DNA of 64,000 nucleotides from Alphaproteobacteria bacterium (GCA_017307275.1 JAFKFK010000017.1:1-64000), one strand, 5' to 3'. Positions 15,809 to 28,046 are shown, counted from the stretch's first letter. Notes: generated from the letters alone by a model not told the origin. Made by a program: numbers and translations.

Positions 15809-17590
15809 TCAGCCCGCACGCGCGCTGCCTTGCGCGGCGTCGCGGGAAAGCCAGGTGGTGATGCCGAGCAGGCCGGCCAGCAGCACGGTCTGCACGAGGC
15901 TGAAGGCGGCCGTCTTGCCGACGTTCCCGCCCTCGTAATAGTCGAGCAGCAGCACAGCCATGACGGTCGTGTCGCTGGTGTAGAGGAAGAGCGACGAGCC
16001 GAGCTCGCGGATCGCCAGCACGAACAGGAGCGTCATCGAGGCCACGACGCCGGGGCGGGCGAGCGGCAGCACGATGGTGCGGATGGTGCCGAGCATGCCG
16101 CGGCCGCAGATCCAGGCGGCTTCTTCCAGTTCCTTGTGGATCTGCATGAAGGAGGTCGAGAGCGCCTTCACCGTGTCGGGCATGAAGCGGGCGACGAAGG
16201 CCAGCGCCAGGATCCAAATCGTGCCGTAGAGGCCGCCCGGCAGGCCGATCCAGGCCCAGAGATAGGCAACACCGACAACGAGACCGGGAATTGCCACAGG
16301 CAGGGTGGCCAGCAGGTCGATCGAGCGGCGGCCGCCGACCTGGGTGCGGTTGACCGTGTAGCCGATGGCAAAGGCCAGGGCGCCGCCGACCAGCGCGGTC
16401 AGCACGCCGACCTTCATCGTGTTCCAGATCGACAGGATGGTCAGCGGATTGTCGAACACGCTGTTGAAGTGGACCCAGCTATAGGCCTTGGCGTCGAACA
16501 GCGCGTCGAAATCCTTGATGAACAGGAATTTCCGGAACGCGGCGATGATCAGCGCCAGGGTCGGCAGCACGACCACCACGAAAATGTAGAGGAGCGCCAG
16601 GCTGAAGGTGAACCAACGCCAGCGGCCGAGCTTCAGGGCGCGTGGGCGGAACGCCTTGCCGGCGACGGTGGCGAAGCTCTTGCCCGAAAGCACGCGCTGT
16701 TGCGCCCAGACGAGGATCGCCGTCACCACCATCAGCAGGATCGCGACGGCGGCTGCGGTGTTGTAGAGCGGCGGGCTCCAGGCGGTCAGCTTGAAGATAT
16801 AGGTCGTGAGGACGCTGATGTTGGCGGGCGCCCCCAGAGCCGCCGGCACGCCGTAGATGCCCAGCATCACGACGAAGGAGAGCAGGGAGCCCGCGAGAAT
16901 CGCCGGTGCGATCAGCGGGAAGGTGACGGTGAACAGCGTCGTGAAGGCCGAAGCGCCGGAAACTTCAGACGCTTCTTCGAGGCTCGGGTCCATGTTCCGC
17001 AGCGCCGAGGCCGTGAACATGTAGACGTACGGCGCGTAGTAAATGCCGAACACCAGGATCAGGCCCGACATCGAATAGAAGTCGAATCGGAAGTCGATAC
17101 CGACCCACTTCAGCACAGTGTTGAGCAGGCCGGTCTTGGGCGAGCCCAGGATGCCCCAGGCGACGCCAGCGACCAGCGGCGGCACGAACAGCGGAATCAT
17201 GCTGGCGCCGGCGATGAACCCCTTGAAGGGCGTGTCGGTGCGCACGACGATCCAGGAGAAGGCGAGCCCGATCCCAACGGCCAGGATCGTGCCGCCGCCG
17301 CAAGCTGCCAGCGCATTGAAGAAGGCGAGGTGGACGTTTTCGTTGCCCAGAACGTCGAGGAAGTGCTTCACCGATGGCCGGAAGGCGCCGAAGCCGTCGA
17401 CCACCGGATTGGAGTCGCTCAGCGCGCCGAAAACCAGCATCAGCAGCGGATACAGGACAAGGAAGGTGAGGACGATCAGAAGCGCGCCGACCCACAGCGG
17501 TGCACCCCACCGGCGGGGCGCCGGTCGGACCTCATCAGACGTAGGCAATGCAGCAGCACTCGTCGCCGTCAACGCTCGCTTCCCTCCCAC
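15809..17590 (-). CDS. ABC transporter permease, two fused modules (FbpB/AfuB-like)
   Basis: Inner-membrane permease of 593 aa with two homologous BPD_transp_1 halves, as usual for this importer class. Membrane segments begin at about residue 33 (LWVGALLIVLTFLVLYPLLM). The first EAA-type loop is LEEASEVSGASAFTTLFTVTFP and the second is LEEAAWICGRGMLGTIRTIVLP; these contact the ATPase. It is the first gene of the operon, followed by the binding protein after 40 bp. The start GTG at 17590 is uncertain, since the first 28 residues are poorly conserved in character; no ATG is nearby. Confidence 0.9.
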   Translation of the reverse strand: MGGKRALTATSAAALPTSDEVRPAPRRWGAPLWVGALLIVLTFLVLYPLLMLVFGALSDSNPVVDGFGAFRPSVKHFLDVLGNENVHLAFFNALAACGGGTILAVGIGLAFSWIVVRTDTPFKGFIAGASMIPLFVPPLVAGVAWGILGSPKTGLLNTVLKWVGIDFRFDFYSMSGLILVFGIYYAPYVYMFTASALRNMDPSLEEASEVSGASAFTTLFTVTFPLIAPAILAGSLLSFVVMLGIYGVPAALGAPANISVLTTYIFKLTAWSPPLYNTAAAVAILLMVVTAILVWAQQRVLSGKSFATVAGKAFRPRALKLGRWRWFTFSLALLYIFVVVVLPTLALIIAAFRKFLFIKDFDALFDAKAYSWVHFNSVFDNPLTILSIWNTMKVGVLTALVGGALAFAIGYTVNRTQVGGRRSIDLLATLPVAIPGLVVGVAYLWAWIGLPGGLYGTIWILALAFVARFMPDTVKALSTSFMQIHKELEEAAWICGRGMLGTIRTIVLPLARPGVVASMTLLFVLAIRELGSSLFLYTSDTTVMAVLLLDYYEGGNVGKTAAFSLVQTVLLAGLLGITTWLSRDAAQGSARAG

Positions 17591-17673
17591 GATCGTCCGC
17601 AGGCGACGCCAGCGGCTTCTTCATCGTTGGTGAAATCGTAGCCCATCGGCAAATGAGACGCTACGTTTTGCTG

Positions 17674-18564
17674 ATGAAGCTTCGCTCGCACGATCGCTAC
17701 GACTATGTCCCATTGCGTGGACGCAAGGATTACACATGGCCTGATAACCGTAGGCTGGCCGTTTATTTTGCTCTGAACCTTGAACATTTTACCTTTGGCG
17801 AAGGCTTGGGCGCAGAGCTGGTGCCGGCGGGGCCGCAGCCGGACGTGCTGAATTATGCCTGGCGGGACTACGGCAACAGGGTCGGCGCCTGGTACATGCT
17901 CGACGCGTTCGATGACCTCGACCTGCCGATGGCGGCACTGGTGAACACCGCCATGTACGACCATGCGCCGCAGCTCGTGGCCGCCTGCCGCGCCCGTGGC
18001 GACGAGATCGTGGGGCATGGCCGGACCAACGCCGAGCGCCAGGGTGTCCTGGGCGAAGCCGAGGAGCGCCAGCTCATAGCGGAAGTGACCAGCCGCATCG
18101 CGAACGAAGAAGGGAAGGCACCGGAGGGTTGGCTGGGGCCTTGGATCTCGCAGAGCCACGCCACGCCCGACGTGCTGGCCCATGCCGGCTACAGCTACCA
18201 TCTGGACTGGTGCATGGACGACCAGCCCGTCTGGTTCCGCTGCCGCGACGGCAAGAAGATCCTCTCGGTGCCCTATCCACAGGAAGCCAACGACATTCCC
18301 TCGGTCGTCGTTCGCAAGGACGGCGCCGAGCAATTCGCCGACATCATCATCGACCAGTTCGACGAGATGCTGGAGCTTTCCGAGAAGCGGCCGCTCGTCA
18401 TGGGCGTGGCGCTGCACGCCTACATCGTCGGCCAGCCGCATCGGCTGAGACATCTCAAGCGCGCGCTCCGGCACATCGCCGCCCAGCGCGACGCGATCTG
18501 GATCACCACGCCGGGCGCCATCGCCCGGCATTGCATTTCCTTACCCGCCGGCACTGTCCCCTAG
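17674..18564 (+). CDS. Polysaccharide deacetylase-family hydrolase (allantoinase/PuuE-like)
   Basis: NodB-homology-like hydrolase of 296 aa. The opening HDRYDYVPLRGRKDYTWPDNRRLAVYFALNLEHF is split here only by the quoting limit: residues 6-13 HDRYDYVP, then DYTWPDNRRLAVYFALNLE. Later motifs are EIVGHGRTNA, LGPWISQSHATPDVLAHAGY and DWCMDDQPVWF. Members next to peptidase and peptide-transport genes probably hydrolyse amide bonds of small molecules rather than polymers. ATG 17674 is chosen because family proteins start about five residues before the HxRYDY motif; ATG 17653 is in frame. It lies 8 bp before the M81 peptidase gene. Confidence 0.85.
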   Translation: MKLRSHDRYDYVPLRGRKDYTWPDNRRLAVYFALNLEHFTFGEGLGAELVPAGPQPDVLNYAWRDYGNRVGAWYMLDAFDDLDLPMAALVNTAMYDHAPQLVAACRARGDEIVGHGRTNAERQGVLGEAEERQLIAEVTSRIANEEGKAPEGWLGPWISQSHATPDVLAHAGYSYHLDWCMDDQPVWFRCRDGKKILSVPYPQEANDIPSVVVRKDGAEQFADIIIDQFDEMLELSEKRPLVMGVALHAYIVGQPHRLRHLKRALRHIAAQRDAIWITTPGAIARHCISLPAGTVP

Positions 18565-18571
18565 GAGTTCC

Positions 18572-20044
18572 ATGCGTCTGTTCACGGCCACGCTCGCCAC
18601 CGAGACCAACACTTTCTCTCCACTCCCCACCAGCATCGAAAACTACCGCGAGTCGGTCTTCTTTCGCGCCGGCGAGCATCCGACCGATGCGCCGCGCATG
18701 TGCACCGCGCCGCTGTTCGTCGGTCGTGCCCGCGCAAAGGCAGAGGGCTTCGAGCTGATCGAAGGGAGCTGCTTTGCCGCCAGTCCGGCCGGCACGACCA
18801 ACCGCGCCGACTATGAGAATATGCGCGACGAAATCCTGGGGCAGCTCAAGGCTGCCCTGCCGGTCGATGGCCTGCTGCTTGGCCTGCACGGCGCAATGGT
18901 GGCCCATGGCTACGACGACGTCGAAGGCGACATCATCGAACGTGCCCGCGCCATCGTCGGTCCGAAATGCGTGATCGGCGTCGAGCTCGATCCGCATTGC
19001 CATCTCACGCTGAAGCGCATCGCCGGCGCCGACATCGTCGTGCTCTACAAGGAGTTCCCGCACACCGACGTGGTCGAGCGGGCGGAGGATGTTCTCGACC
19101 TCGTCCTCGCCACCTTGCGCGGCAAGGTGAAGCCGGTGATGTCGGTCTACGACTGCCGGCAGATCCAGAGCTATCCCACGACCATCCAGCCCATGCGCGG
19201 CCTGGTCGATCGCATCAAGGCGATGGAGGGCAAGGATGGCATCCTGTCCGTCTCGATCGCCCACTGCTTTCCCTATGGCGACGTGCCCGAAATCGGCACG
19301 CGCGTGCTGGTGATTGCCGACGGCGACAAGAAGAAGGCGGATGCGCTGGCGACGACCCTCGGCGAGGAGCTGGTAAGCCTGCGTGGCAAGACCCAGCCGC
19401 CGTCGTTCGACGTGGCCGGTGGCGTAGGCGAGGGCGTTGCCTTCAACGATCTGCCAGTGGTGATTGCCGATCCCGCTGACAACGCCGGCGGCGGCGCGCC
19501 GTCGGACAATACCGACATCCTGCGTCACCTGATCGAGAAGAAGGTCGAGAATGCCTGCCTCGGGCCGATCTGGGACCCGATTGCCGTGCGACTCTGCTTC
19601 GATGCCGGGCTGGGGGCGAAGTTCGGCCTGCGTTTCGGCGGCAAGATTGCGCCGAGTTCGGGCCAGCCCGTCGATGCCGAGGTCGAGGTGATCGGGCTGA
19701 AGCGCGACGCCTGGCAGAGCTTCGGGCCGACGCAGGTGTCGGTGGGCGATTGCGCGGCCGTGCGTGTCGACGGCGTGGAAGTCGTTCTAATTGCGAATCG
19801 TACGCAGGCAACGGGCCTCGAACTCTTCACCAACCTCGGCATCGATCCGCGCGAGCGCAAGATCGTGGTGGTGAAGTCGACCAATCACTTCATGGCGGCC
19901 TACGGTCCGATCGCCAAGAAGGTGATCTACGTCGAATCGAGCGGCCCGCTGCGCCGCGACCACCGTAAGGTCCCCTACCAAAAGGTCGAGCGCCCGATCT
20001 GGCCGCTGGACCAGGACGCGAAGCCGCGTGGGCTGATCTTCTGA
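18572..20044 (+). CDS. M81-family metallopeptidase (MlrC-like)
   Basis: A 490-residue protein of the MlrC family, named for the enzyme that processes linearised microcystin peptides. Recognisable parts are the start MRLFTATLATETNTFSP, GLLLGLHGAMVAHGYDDVEGD, VELDPHCHLTLKR (metal-ligand region), LYKEFPHTDVVER, and the C-terminal VVVKSTNHFMAAYGP. AGGAG lies just upstream of the ATG. Its neighbours are a deacetylase-like hydrolase and a complete peptide ABC transporter. An operon for uptake and hydrolysis of peptides or amide compounds is the likely context. Confidence 0.9.
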   Translation: MRLFTATLATETNTFSPLPTSIENYRESVFFRAGEHPTDAPRMCTAPLFVGRARAKAEGFELIEGSCFAASPAGTTNRADYENMRDEILGQLKAALPVDGLLLGLHGAMVAHGYDDVEGDIIERARAIVGPKCVIGVELDPHCHLTLKRIAGADIVVLYKEFPHTDVVERAEDVLDLVLATLRGKVKPVMSVYDCRQIQSYPTTIQPMRGLVDRIKAMEGKDGILSVSIAHCFPYGDVPEIGTRVLVIADGDKKKADALATTLGEELVSLRGKTQPPSFDVAGGVGEGVAFNDLPVVIADPADNAGGGAPSDNTDILRHLIEKKVENACLGPIWDPIAVRLCFDAGLGAKFGLRFGGKIAPSSGQPVDAEVEVIGLKRDAWQSFGPTQVSVGDCAAVRVDGVEVVLIANRTQATGLELFTNLGIDPRERKIVVVKSTNHFMAAYGPIAKKVIYVESSGPLRRDHRKVPYQKVERPIWPLDQDAKPRGLIF

Positions 20045-20051
20045 TCTCCCC

Positions 20052-20084
20052 GCCGTTGTCGTGCTGGACAAGCACGACAACGGC
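20052..20084 (+). terminator. Strong hairpin after the M81 peptidase gene
   Basis: Arms CCGTTGTCGTGCT (20053-20065) and AGCACGACAACGG (20071-20083) are perfectly complementary around a 5-nt loop (GGACA); a flanking G-C extends the stem to 14 bp. It begins 8 bp after the stop codon. It is followed only by TTT, so it may be a weak intrinsic terminator or an mRNA 3'-end stabiliser that sets different levels for the peptidase and the downstream binding protein. Confidence 0.65.
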
Positions 20085-20122
20085 TTTGCATACTAAATGA
20101 GGGGAGTAAGGGAGACATTCGT

Positions 20123-21703
20123 ATGTTCAGGCGTATTCTCGCCGGCGCGCTCGCGCTGGCTGTGCCTTTTGCAGCCGCCAACGTGCAGGCGCAGGAAAAG
20201 GTGCTCAAGGCGGTGATGCACGCCGATGTCCGCGTCATCGATCCGGTGTGGACCACTCAGACGATCGCAAACATCCACGGCGCGCTGGTCTACGACACGC
20301 TGTTCGGCAATGACGGCAACCAGAAGCCGCAGCCGCAGATGGTGGGCAAGTACGAAATCAGTCCCGACCGGCTCACCTACACCTTCACCCTGCGCGACGG
20401 GCTCAAGTTCCACGACGGCTCGCCGGTCACGACCAAGGACGTCATCGCCTCGCTGAAGCGTTGGGGCGCCAAGGACGGCGTCGGCCAGCGCCTGATGGGC
20501 TTCGTCACCAAGATGGAGCCGGTCGACGACAAGACCTTCACGATGGTGCTGCGTGAGCCCTACGGCATGGTCCTCGAGTCGCTCGGCAAGAGCCAGAGCT
20601 CGATCGCGGCGATCATGCGCGAGAAGGATGCGCTCACCGATCCGCAGCAGCAGGTGAAGGAAGCCGTAGGCTCCGGTCCCTATATGTTTGCCAAGGACCA
20701 GTGGGTTCCCGGCAGCAAGGCGGTCTATCTCAAGAACAAGGACTATGTGCCGCGCACCGAGGCGCCGTCGTCCTTCGCGGGCGCTAAGATCCCCGGCGTC
20801 GACCGCATCGAGCTGGTGTGGATCTCCGATCCGCAGACCACCATGTCGGCGCTGATTAACGGCGAGATCGACTTCTACGAGCAGCCGACCAACGACTTCC
20901 TGCCGTTGCTCGAGAAGGCGCGCGGCGTGAAGCTGATGAAGACCGGCAAGATCGACAGCACGCAGGGCATGATCCGGCTGAACCATCTCCACCCGCCGTT
21001 CGACAACGTGAAGGCGCGGCAGGCGATGTACTACCTGATCAATCAGGAAGATTTCCTGCGGACCATCGTCGGCGATCCGAAGTTCTACCGCGTCTGCAAG
21101 GGACTGCTGACCTGCGGCGGCCCCTACGAAAACAACGGCGGCAGCGAGCTGATGAAGGAGTACAATCCGAAGAAGGCGCTGCAGCTCCTCAAGGAAGCCG
21201 GTTACAAGGGCGAGCCGATCACTGTGCTCGCGGCCACCGACCACGCCACCATCACGCCAGCCACGCAGGTGCTGATCCAGGCGATGCGTGAGGCCGGCAT
21301 CAACGTCGATGCGCAGTCGATGGACTGGGGTTCGGTCGTGACGCGCCGTGCCAAGAAGGAGCCGCCATCGCAGGGTGGTTGGAACATCTTCGTGACGACA
21401 TCGGGCGGCGTTGGCTCGTCCAATCCGGTCCTGCACACCTGGATCGGTGCGGCCTGTGAAAAGGGCCTGTTCGGCTGGCCATGCGATCCCGAGGTCGAGA
21501 AGCTGCGCAATGCCTTCGGCATGGCGGCGACCGAGGAGGAGCGCCAGAAGATCGCCAAGGATCTGCAGACCCGCGCCATGGAACAGGTCGTGTTCCTGCC
21601 GTTCGGTCAGTGGGATACGCCGATCGCGTTCCGTGGCGACAAGATCGACAACGTCGTGCCGAACACCGGGCTCGCCGTGCTCTGGGGTATTACCAAGAAG
21701 TGA
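20123..21703 (+). CDS. Peptide/opine ABC transporter substrate-binding protein (family 5, DppA-like)
   Basis: Periplasmic binding protein of 526 aa. A signal peptide of about 23 residues ends at VQA before QEK. Family 5 features include RVIDPVWTTQT, LVYDTLFGND, YTFTLRDGLKFHDGSPVTTKD and NEDF-like regions such as YYLINQEDFLRTIVG. GGGAGAC lies upstream of the ATG. It heads a five-gene transporter operon after a hairpin that separates it from the peptidase gene. Confidence 0.93.
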   Translation: MFRRILAGALALAVPFAAANVQAQEKVLKAVMHADVRVIDPVWTTQTIANIHGALVYDTLFGNDGNQKPQPQMVGKYEISPDRLTYTFTLRDGLKFHDGSPVTTKDVIASLKRWGAKDGVGQRLMGFVTKMEPVDDKTFTMVLREPYGMVLESLGKSQSSIAAIMREKDALTDPQQQVKEAVGSGPYMFAKDQWVPGSKAVYLKNKDYVPRTEAPSSFAGAKIPGVDRIELVWISDPQTTMSALINGEIDFYEQPTNDFLPLLEKARGVKLMKTGKIDSTQGMIRLNHLHPPFDNVKARQAMYYLINQEDFLRTIVGDPKFYRVCKGLLTCGGPYENNGGSELMKEYNPKKALQLLKEAGYKGEPITVLAATDHATITPATQVLIQAMREAGINVDAQSMDWGSVVTRRAKKEPPSQGGWNIFVTTSGGVGSSNPVLHTWIGAACEKGLFGWPCDPEVEKLRNAFGMAATEEERQKIAKDLQTRAMEQVVFLPFGQWDTPIAFRGDKIDNVVPNTGLAVLWGITKK

Positions 21704-21725
21704 AATCCGCTAAGCGTAACGGCGC

Positions 21726-22667
21726 ATGACCTCCTATATCGTGCGCCGTCTCTTCGCCACCCTGCCGGTGATGGCGGTGGTGGCGCTGTTTGTCTTTTTC
21801 CTGCTGCGTTTCGCGCCGGGTGATCCCGCTGCGATCATCGCAGGCGACGACGCCACGGCCGAATCGATTGCGGCCGTGCGCGCCAAGCTCGGGCTCGACC
21901 GGCCGATGGTCGAGCAGTTCGTCGTCTGGGTGGGGCAACTCCTGCAGGGCGACATGGGCGTGTCGATCTTCTCGAACCTTGCCGTGACGCGCCTGATTGC
22001 CCAGAGGCTGGAGCCGACGGTCGCGCTCACGCTTTCGACCCTGTTCGTGGCGGTGGCGCTCGCCATTCCGATTGGCGTCGTGGCGGCGTGGAAGGCGCGC
22101 AAGCTGGTCGATCGCCTGGCTATGGCCTTCGCCGTGCTGGGCTTTGCCATGCCGACCTTCGTGCTGGCCTATATCCTGATCTACTTCTTCGCCGTGCAAT
22201 GGCAGCTCCTGCCGGTGCAGGGCTATTCGCCGATCCGGGAGGGCTTCTGGCCCTTTGTCGAGAGCCTGATCCTGCCCTCGGTGGCGCTGGGCATCACCTA
22301 CATGGCGCTGATCGCCCGCATCACGCGGGCCTCCATGCTCGAGGTGCTGGCGCAGGATTACATCCGCACCGCCAACTCCAAGGGCCTCGCGACCGACCGC
22401 GTGTTGCTGCTGCATGCCCTGAAGAACGCCGCCGTGCCCATCGTGACGGTGATCGGCATCGGCATTGCGCTGCTGATCTCGGGCGTCGTCATCACCGAGA
22501 CGGTGTTCAACATTCCGGGGCTGGGGCGGCTCACGGTCGATGCCGTGCTGAAGCGCGACTATCCCGTGGTGCAGGGGCTGATCCTGGTCTTTGCCGGCGC
22601 CAAGGTGCTGGTGAATTTGATCATCGACATTTCCTACGCCTTCCTCGATCCGCGGATCCGGTACTGA
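21726..22667 (+). CDS. Peptide ABC transporter permease (DppB-like)
   Basis: Inner-membrane permease of 313 aa, first of two. Typical start MTSYIVRRLFATLPVMAVV and the DppB-specific region RFAPGDPAAIIAGDDAT. The EAA loop is seen in MLEVLAQDYIRTANSKGL, and the final segment ends LVNLIIDISYAFLDPRIRY, as in DppB/OppB. It starts 22 bp after the binding-protein gene and is 1 bp from dppC. Confidence 0.94.
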   Translation: MTSYIVRRLFATLPVMAVVALFVFFLLRFAPGDPAAIIAGDDATAESIAAVRAKLGLDRPMVEQFVVWVGQLLQGDMGVSIFSNLAVTRLIAQRLEPTVALTLSTLFVAVALAIPIGVVAAWKARKLVDRLAMAFAVLGFAMPTFVLAYILIYFFAVQWQLLPVQGYSPIREGFWPFVESLILPSVALGITYMALIARITRASMLEVLAQDYIRTANSKGLATDRVLLLHALKNAAVPIVTVIGIGIALLISGVVITETVFNIPGLGRLTVDAVLKRDYPVVQGLILVFAGAKVLVNLIIDISYAFLDPRIRY

Positions 22668-22668
22668 C

Positions 22669-23544
22669 ATGGCCGTCATCGCAGACGATCTCGACCTGCC
22701 CGGTGCTCGCCGTTTCTCGCTGTGGACCGCGGTGCGGCGCAATCCCACCATCGCCTTCGGCGCCGTGCTGCTCGGGGCGCTGATCATCATGGCGGTCTTC
22801 GCGCCCTTTATCGCGCCCAACGACCCGTTGAAGCTTTCGCCCGTGAATCGACTGCGTCCGCCGTCGGAGCGCTGGTGGTTCGGCACCGATCAGTTCGGCC
22901 GGGATGTCTTTTCCCGCACGATCTACGGCGCGCGCGTCTCGCTGATCGTCGGTCTCTCGGTGGCTGCCTTTTCGAGCGTGCTGGGCCTCGCGCTGGGGCT
23001 TGCCTGCGGCTACTTCCGCAGGGTCGACAGCTTTGTCATGCGCATCATGGACGGGTTGATGGCGATCCCCTCGATCCTGCTCGCCATTGCGCTCATCACC
23101 CTGTCGCGGCCCGGCCTCGGCATCGTGATCGTGGCCATCGTCATCCCGGAAGTGCCCCGCATCGTGCGCGTGGTGCGTGCCGTGGTGCTGTCGATCCGCG
23201 CCCAGCCCTATATCGAAAGCGCCATCGCCGGCGGCACGAAGAACATGAAGCTCCTGCTGCGCCATGTGCTGCCCAACACGCTGGCGCCGCTGATCGTGCA
23301 GTCGACCTATGTCTGCGCCTCGGCCATGTTGATCGAAGCGGGCCTCAGCTTCCTGGGCGCCGGTGTGCCGCCGGAAATTCCGAGCTGGGGCAACATCATC
23401 GCCCAGGGCCGAACCTATTTTCAGATCGCGCCCTGGACCATCCTGATCCCCGGTGCGTTCCTGGCCGTCACCGTACTGGCCGTGAACCTGCTGGGTGACG
23501 GCCTGCGCGACCGGCTCGATCCGCGGCTGGCGAGGCGGCTCTGA
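22669..23544 (+). CDS. Peptide ABC transporter permease (DppC-like)
   Basis: Second permease, 291 aa. It carries the N-terminal OppC-type region ([19 protein letters not shown]), the motif [21 protein letters not shown] that marks DppC/OppC, and an EAA loop ([25 protein letters not shown]). The C terminus [14 protein letters not shown] is diagnostic. It is separated by 1 bp from dppB and 2 bp from dppD. Confidence 0.95.
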   Translation: MAVIADDLDLPGARRFSLWTAVRRNPTIAFGAVLLGALIIMAVFAPFIAPNDPLKLSPVNRLRPPSERWWFGTDQFGRDVFSRTIYGARVSLIVGLSVAAFSSVLGLALGLACGYFRRVDSFVMRIMDGLMAIPSILLAIALITLSRPGLGIVIVAIVIPEVPRIVRVVRAVVLSIRAQPYIESAIAGGTKNMKLLLRHVLPNTLAPLIVQSTYVCASAMLIEAGLSFLGAGVPPEIPSWGNIIAQGRTYFQIAPWTILIPGAFLAVTVLAVNLLGDGLRDRLDPRLARRL

Positions 23545-23546
23545 CC

Positions 23547-24550
<1,004 letters not shown>

Positions 24551-24554
<4 letters not shown>

Positions 24555-25567
24555 GCGACAAGTTCGATAGCCAGCCCGTCCTGCAGGTCGAAGGCCTCGT
24601 AAAGCACTTCCCGATCCATGGCGGCCTGCTGCAGCGCCGCGTCGGCGAGGTGAGGGCGGTCGACGGTGTTTCCTTCTCGATCCGCCGCGGCGAGACTCTC
24701 GGCCTGGTGGGCGAATCCGGCTGCGGCAAGTCGACGATCGGCAAGGTCGTGCTGAAGCTGATCGAACCGACGGCCGGACTCATCTCGTTGGGCGGCGAGG
24801 ACATCACCCATCTCAAGCCGGGCGCCATGTGGCCGCATCGCCGGCGCATTCAGACGATTTTCCAGGATCCGTACTCCTCGATGAACCCGCGGCTGCCCTC
24901 GGGCACCATCGTGGGCGAGCCGCTGGAGAATTTCGGCATCGCCAAAGGCGCAGCGCGCGACGAGAAAGTGGCGCAGCTCTTCCGGCGAGTCGGGCTCAGG
25001 CCCGAGGCGATGCGCAAGTACGCGCACGAGTTTTCCGGCGGCCAGCGCCAGCGGCTGGGCATCGCCAAGGCCCTGTCGGTCAATCCCGACGTGATCGTGG
25101 CCGACGAGCCTGTCTCCGCGCTCGACGTCTCCGTGCAGGCGCAGGTGCTGAACCTGCTGATCGACCTGCAGGAAGAGTACGGCCTCGCCTATCTCTTCAT
25201 CAGCCACGACCTCGCGGTGATGCGCCACATCAGCCATCGCATCGCCGTGATGTATCTCGGCCGCATCGTCGAACTGGCGCCCAAGCGCACGCTGTTCACG
25301 CAGCCCTTGCATCCCTACACCGAAGCGCTGCTCTCGGCCGCCACCGCGCCCGATCCCAAGCGTCGTCGCCAGAGGAAGCGCATCGTGCAGGGCGACGTGC
25401 CCAGCCCGGCCAAGCCGCCGCCGGGCTGCCACTTCCACACGCGCTGCCCCTATGCGATGCCTGAGTGCAAGGTGACGGCCCCGCCGTTGATCGAAGTCGC
25501 GGAAGGCCATCACGTCGCCTGCCTGCGCCGCCCCGTCGGCGGCGACCCGGGGCCCCTCTCGCTGTAA
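24551..25567 (+). CDS. Peptide ABC transporter ATP-binding protein (DppF-like)
   Basis: Second ATPase, 338 aa, starting at the ATG that overlaps the preceding stop by 4 bp. Opening [15 protein letters not shown], Walker [13 protein letters not shown], signature [15 protein letters not shown], Walker [15 protein letters not shown] and H-loop FISHDLAVM. The C-terminal cysteine cluster is [14 protein letters not shown]. An open frame extends upstream but lies inside dppD and is not coding in this frame. It closes the peptide-transport operon. Confidence 0.95.
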
Positions 25568-25572
25568 GCCTA

Positions 25573-27011
<1,439 letters not shown>

Positions 27012-27027
27012 GGCCACGCCAATCGCG

Positions 27028-27669
27028 TCATCCCGACCCGAAGACGAGGGACCTTTGCCGATGAGCAAAGGTCTCTCGCCCGGCCTCGGTGACGAGGTCG
27101 AGAGTCACCTGCGTGCCGGTCTTGAGGCGTCGCCGCAGGATGTCGGCACGGTCCGGGTTTGTCCGTAACGTGCCGCCGTCGTGAAGCGCTTGCAGCCGCG
27201 AGCGCGAGACGCCCAGTTCGGACGCCAGCAGACGGTCGAGACGGGTGCTGGTCGGAAGCGGGACGATCAGCTCGATCTCCAGTTTCGTCCAATCGGGCGG
27301 TTCGTGCTGCACCTCTCTTGCAATCCCAACCTCGGGAAACTCGTCGATCCTCGGTGAGCTGCGTCGCAGAGCATCGAGGTTGAACGCTTCCCTCCTGATC
27401 CACTGCGGATCGTTGGATTGAAGTGCGTCTAAGACCACAGGGTCCATGTCGCGGACGTTCCGACGCTCGAAGATCGACCGGTTCCAGGTCTTCTCGCAGG
27501 CCAGGCACTTGTAGATCAGCCACGCATCGAGCTTGCGGCCGTTGGCGTTGAGCCGGGTCTTGCCGCTGGCCTGGAAGGGCTTGAGGCCGCCGCAGCCGCT
27601 GCAGACAAGCCAGGGTTGGGGAGCTGTCAGGGGAACGATAGTCCATCGAACCCGAATTGAATCGCGCAT
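27028..27669 (-). CDS. DUF1062-family protein with zinc-ribbon and S4-like region
   Basis: A 213-residue protein. It opens RVRWTIVPL, then CSGC (Cys23, Cys26) and CLAC (Cys55, Cys58), which form a probable zinc ribbon. The C-terminal third (STRLDRLLASELGVSRSRLQ, then LRRRLKTGTQVTLDL) resembles an S4-type RNA-binding module. The function of DUF1062 is not known to me; the combination suggests nucleic-acid binding. ATG 27669 is preferred to GTG 27702 because family proteins start just before RVRWTIVP. It converges on gdhA with a 16-bp gap. Confidence 0.8.
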   Translation of the reverse strand: MRDSIRVRWTIVPLTAPQPWLVCSGCGGLKPFQASGKTRLNANGRKLDAWLIYKCLACEKTWNRSIFERRNVRDMDPVVLDALQSNDPQWIRREAFNLDALRRSSPRIDEFPEVGIAREVQHEPPDWTKLEIELIVPLPTSTRLDRLLASELGVSRSRLQALHDGGTLRTNPDRADILRRRLKTGTQVTLDLVTEAGRETFAHRQRSLVFGSG

Positions 27670-28046
27670 ACCGTCTTGGTCTTCCGTTCGGAAGTCCACC
27701 AAGGTGGTTGCGCGCGAGAGCCCTCATGGAAGGGCACGGTGTGGCGATGTTGTAGATAGCGGAAGAGCTGCGACGGCAGAGCGGCGCGGGGCACATTTTA
27801 ACAATGCCAAACCGGTCTCTTGCCGCCACCCGATGGACAAAATCGTACGCGCCGGCAGCGCATCGCTGTCGGGCCTACGGGGGTAACTGACTGAGACCGG
27901 TATTTACTTAGGCAAAGTCCAACTCGCTGCGCCACTGCTCTTCGCGCGCGACATTGGCAAAGGATCGGCGTGCAGGGGAGTCCCCCGATGCCTCCCGAAC
28001 CCGAAAGCCGCGGCGTTGCGGCTTTTCGGCAACTCTTGCGATCCTG
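27670..28046. other. Intergenic stretch without a convincing gene
   Basis: About 375 bp between two minus-strand genes. The only structure seen is a 9-bp inverted repeat, ACCGGTCTC (27811-27819) and GAGACCGGT (27893-27901), spaced 73 bp apart. No small open frame with a good ribosome binding site and recognisable protein is present. The region nearest DUF1062 should hold that gene's promoter. Confidence 0.5.

Noticed and set aside
14740-17590. Confident assignment as a ferric-iron Fbp transporter
   Set aside because: The binding protein does not show the FbpA iron-ligand tyrosines clearly; iron, thiamine and aminoethylphosphonate importers share this gene layout.
27908-28046. Minus-strand tail ending WRSELDFA that looked protein-like
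   Set aside because: No start codon with a ribosome binding site exists between the palindrome at 28047 and this end; upstream it is a shadow of the aminotransferase gene.
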